Positions 8,342 to 16,995 of a stretch of DNA of 64,000 nucleotides are shown piece by piece. This DNA is from CAYMWF01 sp964394085 [NCBI: uncultured Gemmatimonadota bacterium] (GTDB lineage Bacteria > GCA-2686955 > CAYMWF01): positions 12,490 to 76,489 of the forward strand of contig CAYMWF010000018.1 of the NCBI GenBank assembly GCA_964394085.1, written 5' to 3'. Below the pieces are notes generated by a model. That model was given only the letters and a program-made list of their open reading frames with translations. It had not been told where the DNA came from and searched no databases. Position 1 is the first letter of the stretch, and the number at the start of each line of letters is the position of its first letter. A program made the position numbers and the translations under genes.

Positions 8342-9207
8342 CCTTGGTTCCTTCTGCTCATGAAATATCCGAGGTTCCCCAGAATCACGAGAAAGATGAT
8401 GGCGAGATGCGAAGTGCTCTGGCTTCCCATCGCTTCGAGGGCTTTGCGCCGCCCCTCGATCTCGAGCTCGGTCTCAACCAGCTCCTCGTACTCGGCCGCT
8501 CCCTTCATGCCGGCGATCATGCCGGAGAACTGACCCGAATCCAGGTAGGGATAAAGGTCGGCGGCAGACACGGCGGTGACGGCGGCGCCCACGGCCAGGC
8601 CGAACCTGTTCTGGGCGTAGGACACGTATGAAACCGGGGTGGAGGAGGATGAGAAGCAGACGAGAAGGCCCACGTTGTTATAGTTCCTGATGGTGTCGAG
8701 CAGCGGGAGCTCCTCGGTCGGATTGCCGTAAAAATCCTCCGGGTAGACCTCGCGAACCGACTTTCCGAGCCCCAGGATCACCACCAGCACGGGCGTCTGC
8801 CACCCGAGATTCACTGCGTCTTCTCCGTAGATGATACTGTCTGCCCGGCATGTGGCGCGGCTGTTGAATTCGTCCACCACCTGGGCGAAACCCTGTGCGG
8901 CGAGGCCCGTGCCGGTGGGATAGAGCGACAAAATGCCCACCGGAATCTTTCTCTTGAATGCATGCCTGAGCATCGAAATATACATGGGGCTCAGCTCGGG
9001 TTCACCCTGCGGGTCGTAATCCACCGAGAGGAACAGCGCCTGCCCATCGGGAATCGCTTCGACCGCATCGAACATTTTCTGAACCGGCGTCAGAACCCTG
9101 ATCGGCTGCCGGAAGGGGAAAAGTATCGGAATGATAATGACGACCGCGACACCGAGGAAAACGATCCGCCTGTCGATCGACATTATCCTGATCCAGAAAG
9201 AGTTCAT
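8338..9207 (-). CDS. Membrane-anchored protein C of a four-gene membrane operon
   Basis: The ATG at 9207 is preceded by TAGGAGGAAACGA and overlaps the previous stop (ATGA), so the longer open frame beginning at 9333 is rejected. The 289-residue product has one N-terminal transmembrane helix (IVFLGVAVVIIIPILFPF) and one at the C-terminus (LAIIFLVILGNLGYFM). Between them is a roughly 220-residue alpha/beta domain with hydrophobic strands (QALFLSVDY, VLVVILGLG, VGLLVCFSS). The domain has a Rossmann-like strand/helix alternation, but I see no nucleotide-binding motif. The family is not recognised. Protein A of the operon also has a soluble alpha/beta domain, so the two could interact. Confidence 0.7.
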   Translation of the reverse strand: MNSFWIRIMSIDRRIVFLGVAVVIIIPILFPFRQPIRVLTPVQKMFDAVEAIPDGQALFLSVDYDPQGEPELSPMYISMLRHAFKRKIPVGILSLYPTGTGLAAQGFAQVVDEFNSRATCRADSIIYGEDAVNLGWQTPVLVVILGLGKSVREVYPEDFYGNPTEELPLLDTIRNYNNVGLLVCFSSSSTPVSYVSYAQNRFGLAVGAAVTAVSAADLYPYLDSGQFSGMIAGMKGAAEYEELVETELEIEGRRKALEAMGSQSTSHLAIIFLVILGNLGYFMSRRNQG

Positions 9208-10007
9208 TCGTTTCCTCCTAGCCAGCTTCGTTCGATACCGAGGATGATCTTTATCGAAGTAGCGATTATTCCGACACTCACCCCGAAAGCAATCCCTCTC
9301 TTCGATGCGGTATTCGGTATCTCCATTATCCACTGCGACACGCTGGACAGGGGGACGTTTCTGAGAAGAAACGCGGTGACCAGCGACGCGGCGAACCCGG
9401 CGGCCAGCGTAATCCCCATCCGGTAGTTTTCAGTCATGAAAGCCCTGATCGAGAAGTAGAGGCCGGCAAAAGCGAGGAGTCCGAAAATGATCATATTCAT
9501 GGGGAGCATGTCGCCGAGGGGAACCACTCCCAGCATAACGATGAATGCGGCGCCGAGCAGAAGTCCTGATGCGAAGTTGCGAACCCTGAAGGCGCGGTAC
9601 GCGGCCGAGCTCATGTAGAAGGCGAGAAGGCTGAACATGGTGGCGCCGAGCGGAACCGTCATGTAATCGAAAATATGCTGTATGTCGAAACTGAAGGAGC
9701 CTACCCGCGTGACGAGCGGGCCTTCTCCGTCCATGCCCCCGAAGATTCCGATAACAGCCGAGCCGAAGAAACATACGAACATGACCACGCTGTACTGCCA
9801 CCGCTCCCGCCTGCGCTTTATCCTGTCCCAGTGGTGGACGAAGAGGCTTCCCAGCCCGAGAACTATGGCGAACAGGCCGATGATGCGGAGGATCTTGTAG
9901 AGCATGAGATCCTCGGTCTGCCTGACAATCGGGTGGGGCATGAAGTAGGCGGTGAACCCCAGGAGACCCAGGAAGAGCACCAGTTTCAGCGGAAGTTTTA
10001 TTCTCAT
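9204..10007 (-). CDS. Polytopic membrane protein B of a four-gene membrane operon
   Basis: A 267-residue protein with about eight hydrophobic helices. A basic loop, HHWDRIKRRRERWQY, after the second helix is probably cytoplasmic. The sequence between helices contains FGGMDGEGPLVTRVGSFSFDIQHIFDY, in part a polar stretch that could carry a functional site. No named family is recognised. It follows gene A after a gap of 37 nt and overlaps gene C by four bases, so the operon order is A-B-C-D. Confidence 0.7.
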   Translation of the reverse strand: MRIKLPLKLVLFLGLLGFTAYFMPHPIVRQTEDLMLYKILRIIGLFAIVLGLGSLFVHHWDRIKRRRERWQYSVVMFVCFFGSAVIGIFGGMDGEGPLVTRVGSFSFDIQHIFDYMTVPLGATMFSLLAFYMSSAAYRAFRVRNFASGLLLGAAFIVMLGVVPLGDMLPMNMIIFGLLAFAGLYFSIRAFMTENYRMGITLAAGFAASLVTAFLLRNVPLSSVSQWIMEIPNTASKRGIAFGVSVGIIATSIKIILGIERSWLGGNE

Positions 10008-10044
10008 GTTTTAGTCCTGTAGATTTCTGCTTTCCGAAACATGG

Positions 10045-11280
10045 TCAGATAACACCCAGAATCCGGTCGACGGGAATGCCCGTTACAAGAGCGAAAACAC
10101 TCCCGAGAATTATCGCCAGCAGTATAACGAGCTTTATAGCGTCCTGGCCTTTTACAGCGCCGAGGAACTGGGGATTCTGGGATATGTATGCCGATGCGGC
10201 GTAGAATTCCTCGCCGATTAGAGTGAAGTCGCATGCTGTGATGAAGAACGGAAGCTGCGCGAGAGAATCGCTGCCCGCAATCTGCACCGCACCGGTCATG
10301 GCGCCCGTTTCGGCGAGCAGCAGCGATTCGGCGTAGAACATGCCCATGAAGAAGTTGGTGGCCGGTTTCTCCCTCACCATGATTCCGTCCACCGATGCGA
10401 CGAAAGCGAACTGGTCGTTCGCCACGAAGAAGACCGAGTCAGAATTGTAAGAGTCGGGCCTGCCGGTGGAGTAGTAGGACTCCTTCACGATCTCGCGAGC
10501 CACGGTGAAGACGATCGGGTCGATGTTCGGCACGATCAGCGGAGTTTCATACTCGGCGGTTTTTTTGGCGATCTCCCCTAGAATATTCAACCCGGCGATG
10601 GTGGCGACGTCTTCGATATAGGATGTTCCGGGCACGAACAGAATAGGCTTTCCCATCTCGGTGGCGCGCCCCACCGCTTCTTCGACCGCCGAAAGTCCCG
10701 CGATCTCCCTGATGAAAACTTCCTTTCCTCTCGTCGCCTGGTTGACGAAAAAGAAGAAGAGGATAAATATGATCAGGCAGCCGGTGCCGGTTCTGAGAAG
10801 CTTGGTCTTGTTGAAGGTCTGGTAAGATGCAGCGACCGGTGAATCGATTTCAATGTCGATGAAGTCATCGCCCGTCCACGCTCTCAGGAAATAGGTGTAT
10901 TCGATTCCGTCGAACGCATCGTCGTCTATGGTTGAGCGTAAAATCGGCGCGATCACCCCGACCAGGTGCTCGGCCCCGTCTGGTTCGATCCGTATAACCT
11001 CGAGCCGGTCGGGCGACCAGGGTTCAGGAGCCGTCCACTCCAGGATGATCCTGCCGCCCTCGTCGTCCGGGACATCCCGTCCGGTGAAGACAACACCCTG
11101 AGAATCCGCCCCCAGGCACTCCTGCGTCACTCCGGTCGTTAAAAGAAGAATCGCCGCGGTAATGAAGAGGGGAATAACCCATTTAAGCCGCGAAGTTACC
11201 GGATAACCGGAAATCCTCCCCGTTCCTTTGAACCGGCGGTTCATTCCGGATATCGCTGATTTGAAAATGGCTGGATTCAT
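10045..11280 (-). CDS. Exported FN3-like/membrane protein A, first gene of a four-gene membrane operon
   Basis: Starting at the ATG at 11280 (GAGAGGGAACC upstream) the protein has 411 residues. An N-terminal hydrophobic segment (VIPLFITAAILLLTTGVT) is followed by a fibronectin type III-like sandwich, marked by ILEWTAPEPW and YTYFLRAW. Next is a transmembrane helix (LIIFILFFFFVNQAT) and then an alpha/beta domain of about 190 residues containing GKPILFVPGT and ETPLIVPNIDP. A C-terminal helix closes the protein. The arrangement resembles proteins catalogued under the DUF6754 label, but I hold that identification only loosely. It has to be read together with genes B, C and D, which follow on the same strand. 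Confidence 0.65.
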   Translation of the reverse strand: MNPAIFKSAISGMNRRFKGTGRISGYPVTSRLKWVIPLFITAAILLLTTGVTQECLGADSQGVVFTGRDVPDDEGGRIILEWTAPEPWSPDRLEVIRIEPDGAEHLVGVIAPILRSTIDDDAFDGIEYTYFLRAWTGDDFIDIEIDSPVAASYQTFNKTKLLRTGTGCLIIFILFFFFVNQATRGKEVFIREIAGLSAVEEAVGRATEMGKPILFVPGTSYIEDVATIAGLNILGEIAKKTAEYETPLIVPNIDPIVFTVAREIVKESYYSTGRPDSYNSDSVFFVANDQFAFVASVDGIMVREKPATNFFMGMFYAESLLLAETGAMTGAVQIAGSDSLAQLPFFITACDFTLIGEEFYAASAYISQNPQFLGAVKGQDAIKLVILLAIILGSVFALVTGIPVDRILGVI

Positions 11281-11425
11281 GGTTCCCTCTCGGGTGGGGG
11301 ATGCTCCGAAACCTGCCGCATTTCTCGGGCGGCGGCGAAAACAGGTGGAGAATGAACGCAATATACCCGAAACCTGTCCGCCGGGCAAAGAAAATCAAAC
11401 CGGGATTGCGGCTCAGTCTGATAAT

Positions 11426-13087
11426 TCAGGAATCATTTACCCTGGTTTCAAGGTAATCCGCGTACCGGCCCGGGTAGTGGATCCCATTGTCGAGATCGAG
11501 GATTTCCGTAACTACGGTTTCCAGCATGTAACGGTCGTGGGTCACGAGAACCAGTGTTCCGCCGAAACCTGAAAGAGCTTCCTCGAAGGCTTCCCGGGCG
11601 GTGAGTTCGAAATGGTTGGTGGGTTCGTCGAGAAGAAGAACATCCGGCCCAGAAAAAATAATCCTCGCAAGGGCTGTTTTGCTCCGCTCTCCGGGGCTCA
11701 GGCCGACAACCTTGCGGTGCACCATGTCACCCCTGATATTCAGGCAGCCCAGTATGATGCGCGCGTCGGTTTCCGCCCCGGTTCTTTCCCCCAGCACCTC
11801 CTCTAATATAGTTTTGGCCGGATCGAGGTTCTCGTGCTCCTGGGCGTAATAACCGATATCCGTTTCCGGCGCCCACGAGAACCTGCCCTCGGAAGCTTCG
11901 AGCCGGTCCGTGAGTATTCTCAGAAGCGTCGACTTGCCGGAGCCGTTTCTGCCGATCACCCCCAGCCTCGCCCCGGTGGAAAGCGAAAAACTGCAGGCAT
12001 CCAGCACCTTGTTTTCGTCGAAATACCTGCCGAGTTCTTCCACTCTCAGCACTACCCTGTTCGCCTGCTGCCGGGTGCGCAGGTTTATGCGGCGTTCCTT
12101 TTCGATGAACGGTTTTTTCGATTCCTCTTTCTCTATTTCCCGGATGAGCCTCTTTTCGACCGCCTTGGCCCGCTGCATCGAGCGTCTCGCCGTGTTCATC
12201 AGCATCTCGTAAACCGGGGCGTTTCCATCGCTCCCGGTCTGGGCCTGGTGCGAAGCCGCCCATGAGCGCCTTTCCGCAGCCGCTTTTTTCAGGCTGCTGA
12301 TTCTTTTCTGTTGATTCTCGTACCGGTGCAGGAGCCGCTCCCGTTCCATCCTGAGAGATTCGCGGTAGAAAGACCAGTTCCCCTGGAAGAGCCGGATCTT
12401 TCCCTGTTTCAGTTCCCAGATGCTTTCGGCGACCTTGTCCAGGAATCTCCTGTCGTGGCTGATCACGATGTACGGCACGGTGCACTCCGACAGGTATTCC
12501 TCGAGCCACTCGAGAGTTTCGATTTCAAGGTGGTTGGTGGGCTCGTCGAGGAGGAGGAGGTCCGGTTCCACGAGGAGCAGCCTGCACAGGGCGAGCTTTG
12601 TCTTCTCCCCGCCGCTCAGGTCGGCCAGAGTCAATCCAGGCACGTGCTCTTCCAGCCCGAGCCGGTCCAGGAGCTTCAGCATGGCAGCTTCGAAGCCGTA
12701 GCCTCCTGCTTCATGAAACTCCGCGACCAGATCGCAGAACCTGGCGTCGTCGCGGCCTTCTGTCTCCGCCATCTCCTCCCTGAGTCCGGAGAGTCTTTCA
12801 TCCGCCGTCCAGAGCCATGTTTCCGCCTTCATCTTCTCTGTCTCACCGAAGAATGTCACCTGCTGAGGAAGGTAACCCGTCACCCGGACGTCCTGGAATT
12901 CCAGGCTGCCCGCCAGCGGACGTAATTCACCCCGGAGAAGAGAGAAAAGGGTGGATTTTCCGGCGCCGTTGTCGCCGACCAGCCCGACCTTGCTTTCATG
13001 GTGAAGCGAGAAAGAAAGGTCCTCCAGCAGGTTTTCCATCTGATCGGGATATTTGAACCCGATGCCGTTCGCGCGTACCTGGAACAT
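11426..13087 (-). CDS. ABC-F family ATPase
   Basis: The 553-residue protein has two nucleotide-binding domains in one chain and no membrane segment. The first has Walker A GDNGAGKST (residues 38-46), signature LSGGEKTK and Walker B LLLLDEPTNHLE. The second has GRNGSGKST, LSPGERSK and VLLLDEPTNHFE. A long charged helical linker (about residues 230-320) joins them. This is the ABC-F architecture of translation factors that bind the ribosomal E site (EttA/Uup/YdiF group, and antibiotic-resistance members). The linker is not diagnostic, so housekeeping or resistance cannot be decided. A strong promoter far upstream leaves a long leader. Confidence 0.9.
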   Translation of the reverse strand: MFQVRANGIGFKYPDQMENLLEDLSFSLHHESKVGLVGDNGAGKSTLFSLLRGELRPLAGSLEFQDVRVTGYLPQQVTFFGETEKMKAETWLWTADERLSGLREEMAETEGRDDARFCDLVAEFHEAGGYGFEAAMLKLLDRLGLEEHVPGLTLADLSGGEKTKLALCRLLLVEPDLLLLDEPTNHLEIETLEWLEEYLSECTVPYIVISHDRRFLDKVAESIWELKQGKIRLFQGNWSFYRESLRMERERLLHRYENQQKRISSLKKAAAERRSWAASHQAQTGSDGNAPVYEMLMNTARRSMQRAKAVEKRLIREIEKEESKKPFIEKERRINLRTRQQANRVVLRVEELGRYFDENKVLDACSFSLSTGARLGVIGRNGSGKSTLLRILTDRLEASEGRFSWAPETDIGYYAQEHENLDPAKTILEEVLGERTGAETDARIILGCLNIRGDMVHRKVVGLSPGERSKTALARIIFSGPDVLLLDEPTNHFELTAREAFEEALSGFGGTLVLVTHDRYMLETVVTEILDLDNGIHYPGRYADYLETRVNDS

Positions 13088-13618
13088 ACATTTTCTCCAT
13101 CGGCCGGTAAAACACCGGTAAATGAGCAGCCTGACAAAATAAACCGCCGGCTCTGCTTTGCCGTATAAACTATCTTCTTTGGAGAGGGATAATCTTACTG
13201 CGCATCCGCACCGGCGCGGTCAACAGTATGAAGGTGTGACTAAAAACGCATATCGCTCATCCGGTCTGGATAAATGTTCCCGCAGGCGAAAGGTTCGGAT
13301 ACAACCTGCTTCGTATTTTTATTATAGGAGATCCCGCCGAAAATTTCAATGGTTAAGAACAGGCGGATTATATTCCGGCTGCCGGAGAAGCGACCCCTGA
13401 TTTTAAAATCGTCCGTTCATTTCGGGCTGAATTCCCTTTCTTACCTTTTCCTGTTCTGATATTTTGAATTTATGCATCCGTTTCAGCCGGACGCGATTTT
13501 ATCACGCGAAGCAACCTCCGCAGCGTTGAGGATTCGGAATCGATCCCGGTTTGGGTTCAGGCGAACTCAACATTCACATTCGAGGGCGGGGACCATCCAG
13601 ATTCCGGAACCGGCTTAA
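13088..13618. other. Divergent intergenic region with a long leader for the ABC-F gene
   Basis: This 531-nt region lies between the divergent ABC-F and MATE genes. It holds the minus-strand promoter at 13321-13349 and, downstream of it on the minus strand, a six-codon frame, ATG AGC GAT ATG CGT TTT TAG (13240-13260), which would fit a leader peptide. I see no other gene or structural RNA. The short open frames crossing it are not supported. Confidence 0.45.
13321..13349 (-). promoter_or_regulatory. Sigma-70-type promoter for the ABC-F gene
   Basis: On the minus strand TTGAAA (13344-13349) and TATAAT (13321-13326) are separated by exactly 17 bp. The nearest gene downstream is the ABC-F gene starting at 13087, which gives a leader of about 225 nt. 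Leaders of that length before ABC-F genes are often attenuator regions. Confidence 0.6.
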
Positions 13619-14974
13619 ATGAAGAATAGTCTAAGAACAACGTCGGCCCAGATTCTCCAGGACCGCATCACCGTCACCCTGTTCAAGCTTTCAATCCCCA
13701 CCATCACCGCCTTCTCATTTCATACACTCTTCAATTTTATCGACCGGCTTTTCCTCTCGTATGTCGGAGAAGTGGAATTCGCCGCGGTGGGGATGGCCTT
13801 TATCCTGCAGATGGTTCTGATCTCCATTGGCGTCGGATTCAGCATCGGAACCACCTCTCTGGTGGCCAGGTACACCGGCGCCGGGCAGCGGAGCGACGCG
13901 AACCGGGCCGCGAGCCATGCACTGGTCCTGGCGGGTTGCGTCTACGTTCCCATCGGTTTCCTCGGGCCGCTCTTCTCCGAACGGTTCTTTCAACTGATCG
14001 GGACGAGCGCCGAGATGATTCCCCATGTTACGGGATACACCGACATCATCCTTGTCGGTGCGGTGTTCCAGCTGTTCATGATGACAGGCAACGGCATCCT
14101 GCGCGGCGAGGGAAATACTATAGCACCCATGCGGGCCATGATGACGGCCACCTTTATCAATATCCTCCTCGATCCTCTCCTGATTTTCGGACCGGGTCCG
14201 CTGCCCGCACTCGGCGTGAAAGGGGCCGCGCTGGCGACCGTGACGAGCAGGGCGATGGGCTGCTTCGTTTTATACGGCTCGCTCTTCAGCAGGGACAACC
14301 TGGTGCGACCGTCCTTCAGACGGTTCAAATTCTCCCGCGGTTATATCATGGGGATCTGGGGAGTAGGGGGTCCGACGACCCTGGCCACACTGGCGAATTC
14401 CATCGGGCTGAGCGTTATCTTCATTCTTCTCAAACCGTATGGCGACTCCGCTAAAGCGGCGTTCACCATGGGTTTCACCTATCAGCAGGTGGCGCTGCTC
14501 CCGGTCGTCGGTATTTCGAGCGGTGTTCTGACAATGGTAGGCCAGAATTTCGGGGCCGGAAACATCGATCGGATCCGTTACATCATTACAAGGGGAACGG
14601 CCGTTTCCGTCTTCGGAATGGCGATTGTCACAACCTTCTATTCACTCGCACGCTATCCGCTGGCGAAGGTCTTCCTGTCGAGCCCCGAAGTTCTCGAGGC
14701 CGGGGTTCTGCTCCTGCCGATCCTGAGCCTGGGATACCCTTTCCAGGCGGTCCGTACCATTGTCGCGAGCGTGTTCCAGGGGCTCGGAATGGGTATGCGC
14801 TCTCTCATCCTCAGCTTTCTCCAGATGGTGATCCTCAGCCTGCCGCTCGCAATGCTGGGCAACGTGCTGATCGGATTTCCCGGTATCTGGATCGGACTCG
14901 TTTCCGGCCATGCGCTTGCTTCCCTGATAGGCATTGCCTGGATCGCGTCTACATGGAAATCCCTTACTCCCTGA
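13619..14974 (+). CDS. MATE family efflux transporter
   Basis: The 451-residue protein has about twelve hydrophobic helices arranged as two similar halves. Typical MATE features are visible: LSIPTITAFSFHTLFNFIDRLF at the start (the first helix facing the central cavity), VGFSIGTTSLVARYTGAG after the second helix and the second-half equivalent GVLTMVGQNFGAGNIDRI. MATE proteins export drugs, cationic metabolites or lipid-linked molecules in exchange for sodium or protons. No ligand can be inferred. The upstream region is shared with the divergent ABC-F gene, and the stop is followed by a 221-nt gap before the ParA locus. Confidence 0.9.
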   Translation: MKNSLRTTSAQILQDRITVTLFKLSIPTITAFSFHTLFNFIDRLFLSYVGEVEFAAVGMAFILQMVLISIGVGFSIGTTSLVARYTGAGQRSDANRAASHALVLAGCVYVPIGFLGPLFSERFFQLIGTSAEMIPHVTGYTDIILVGAVFQLFMMTGNGILRGEGNTIAPMRAMMTATFINILLDPLLIFGPGPLPALGVKGAALATVTSRAMGCFVLYGSLFSRDNLVRPSFRRFKFSRGYIMGIWGVGGPTTLATLANSIGLSVIFILLKPYGDSAKAAFTMGFTYQQVALLPVVGISSGVLTMVGQNFGAGNIDRIRYIITRGTAVSVFGMAIVTTFYSLARYPLAKVFLSSPEVLEAGVLLLPILSLGYPFQAVRTIVASVFQGLGMGMRSLILSFLQMVILSLPLAMLGNVLIGFPGIWIGLVSGHALASLIGIAWIASTWKSLTP

Positions 14975-15081
14975 CCGGCTGACCGGTGAGATCCTCGGGA
15001 TATGTTTCACAATGATTCATCAGTTGTTTACCCGGCCCGCTGCAGGACGGGTGCATGAATTGATATACATCATGAAAATCC

Positions 15082-15110
15082 TTGCATCCCTGATGACATT
15101 ACGGTATAAT
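15082..15110 (+). promoter_or_regulatory. Sigma-70-type promoter for the ParA-CBM48 locus
   Basis: TTGCAT (15082-15087) and a consensus TATAAT (15105-15110) are 17 bp apart, followed by a T-run. The first gene starts about 85 nt downstream at 15196 with GGGAGAAG as ribosome site. Confidence 0.7.
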
Positions 15111-15195
15111 TTTTTTTGTTACTCGGGCCTACAACATAGAGCTTTACTTCTATCGCTAAATGCACGGATTATCAACGAGCCGGGAGAAGTGAACC

Positions 15196-16272
15196 ATGAG
15201 ACGAATGGCTATTGCCAATCAGAAGGGCGGATGCGGCAAGACCACCACCGCCGTCAATCTGTCCTGGAATCTTTTCAAGATGAGAAGGAATGTTCTGCTG
15301 GTTGACATGGATCCCCAGGCACACGGGACCATCGGTCTGGGAGTTTATCCCGGCGGTGAGGACGTCACCCTGGCGGATGTTCTCCTGGATGAACAGGAAT
15401 GGACGACGCTCGATTCGATTCTCTATAAACTGGAAGATGGACTGGAACTGGGGCCTGCCACCCTGCGTCTCGCCGCGTTCGAACCTCGGATGCTCGGGAA
15501 AAGAGGAAGGGAAAGGCGGCTTTTCAATGCGCTGAATCGTCTGAATAAGCCTTTCGACTATATTATCGTCGACTGCCCGCCGAACCTCGGGTTGCTGACG
15601 TTCAATTCGCTGTTCGCCTGCGATGAAATCATAGTGCCCGTGGAGCCGAGCATGTTCTCATACGACGGGCTGAACCGTCTTGTCGAGACGGTTTCCCTCG
15701 TCGAAGAAGTAGCGGGATATGAGAAGGATATGAGGATACTTCGAACCATGCTGGACAGCCGGACGCGGTTCGCCCGGCTCCTGTCAGACAGACTCGAGGA
15801 GAAATTCGGAAACCGCGTTTTCAGCAGCACCATACCGCGGAGTATCAAGTTTGCCGAAGCCGCCGAACTGGGTCTGCCAATTCAGGAGCATGCCTCTTCG
15901 ACTGCCGGAGCAATCGGATACTGGTCTCTGGCTGAGGAAATCCTGGCAATGGAACCCATCGCCGCAGACAAGCGGCGGAAGATAAAAGAGTCCCTGGAGT
16001 CGCAGAAATCGATAGGAGAGAAAGTTCTGTTCTCACTCAGAGCTCCCGACGCGGAAAAGGTGAGCCTGGTAGGTGATTTCAACAACTGGAGTCCGGAGGG
16101 AGCCGACATGCTCCGTGATGAGCACGGAGTGTGGCGCACGACGCGACGGATGCCTCGCGGGACTTACCAGTATAGATTCGTTGTCGACGGTGAGTGGATG
16201 TCCGATCCCACTAATGAGCTTTCCGCGGAGAATGCGTTCGGCGAAAAAAACTCCTTAATCCATGTAGACTAG
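15196..16272 (+). CDS. ParA/Soj-type ATPase fused to a CBM48 (AMPK-type glycogen-binding) domain
   Basis: Residues 1-255 form a complete ParA-family ATPase: the deviant Walker A KGGCGKTT (10-17, with the signature lysine K10), VDMDPQ (D39) and the IIVDCPP strand (D126). Residues about 275-358 are a separate E-set domain with LVGDFNNWS (W298), YQYRFVVDGEW (W334) and a C-terminal NSLIHVD strand. This is the pattern of AMPK-beta/isoamylase glycogen-binding modules; the ligand lysine of the AMPK site appears as arginine (R327). A helical linker of about 20 residues joins the two. ParA ATPases position cargo such as chromosomes, plasmids, chemoreceptor arrays and microcompartments. A polysaccharide-binding tail suggests that glycogen granules or another glucan could be the cargo or signal. 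No parB is adjacent. Confidence 0.88.
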   Translation: MRRMAIANQKGGCGKTTTAVNLSWNLFKMRRNVLLVDMDPQAHGTIGLGVYPGGEDVTLADVLLDEQEWTTLDSILYKLEDGLELGPATLRLAAFEPRMLGKRGRERRLFNALNRLNKPFDYIIVDCPPNLGLLTFNSLFACDEIIVPVEPSMFSYDGLNRLVETVSLVEEVAGYEKDMRILRTMLDSRTRFARLLSDRLEEKFGNRVFSSTIPRSIKFAEAAELGLPIQEHASSTAGAIGYWSLAEEILAMEPIAADKRRKIKESLESQKSIGEKVLFSLRAPDAEKVSLVGDFNNWSPEGADMLRDEHGVWRTTRRMPRGTYQYRFVVDGEWMSDPTNELSAENAFGEKNSLIHVD

Positions 16273-16275
16273 ATA

Positions 16276-16995
16276 ATGAACGACACCAGCAGTACGGATG
16301 ATCTGAGAGAAGTCGCCGGATATTACGTCACCGGAACCGAGAAATCTGCGGGGAAGCCGCGTGATCGCGGTTGGGTTGTAGCATGCATCCCCGCCGGTTC
16401 CGGGCATCCGTTGTCAATATACAGGCTAACGGAAGCGGTGAGTAAAGCCGCAGGGGATTCGGCATTCATTATCTTACCCGATGCAGGCGAACCGGAGGCT
16501 GTGCTGTTTACTCGCGACAGCGGGAAGATGCAGCTTTCCTACACTCCGGGTGACGGGAAAATAAAAGAACTCGCGAAAACCCTGGAATTTCTCCTGGTCG
16601 GTTTCGGATTCAGCAAATACGATAGAAAACTCTGTGAACCCGACATAGTCATCACCACGCTTTCACCGGGGAATGAAACGGATTTTTTCAAGGCGTACGC
16701 CGCCGCCCGCTATTTCACCGGTGACAAAGCCACCGGAATAATCATCAATGATGGCGAGACCGGAGACAGCTCTGAAGATTTATATGACTCGGTCGCCGGC
16801 TATCTTGCCGATCACCTGGACGCATCTATGCGAATACTGGGAAGACTGGGGAATGACTCACAGAAAGATCCAACCGCAACATATGCCGAAATCGCCGGCG
16901 GGATCTTAGACCTGACGGGCCGGACAGCGAGAGATACACCAAACCGATCGGGGAAGGTAAAGGAAGTATCGAACCGAGCGAAAGGGAGCGATTGA
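16276..16995 (+). CDS. Unnamed protein, possibly a degenerate MinD/FlhG-like ATPase lacking the P-loop
   Basis: The protein has 239 residues and starts 3 nt after the ParA-CBM48 stop, so it is in the same operon. No Walker A is present. However, PDIVITTLSPGNETDFFKAY followed by TGIIINDGETG resembles the 'D-x-V-x-x-V-T-T-P-E-P-T...D-A-Y' and 'G-I-V-x-N' strands of MinD/FlhG ATPases. The N-terminal GWVVACIPAGSGHPLSIYRL could be the relic of the P-loop strand. I therefore suggest, without certainty, a pseudo-ATPase that pairs with the active ParA-type partner. The C-terminal 40 residues are charged and probably disordered. Confidence 0.6.
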   Translation: MNDTSSTDDLREVAGYYVTGTEKSAGKPRDRGWVVACIPAGSGHPLSIYRLTEAVSKAAGDSAFIILPDAGEPEAVLFTRDSGKMQLSYTPGDGKIKELAKTLEFLLVGFGFSKYDRKLCEPDIVITTLSPGNETDFFKAYAAARYFTGDKATGIIINDGETGDSSEDLYDSVAGYLADHLDASMRILGRLGNDSQKDPTATYAEIAGGILDLTGRTARDTPNRSGKVKEVSNRAKGSD

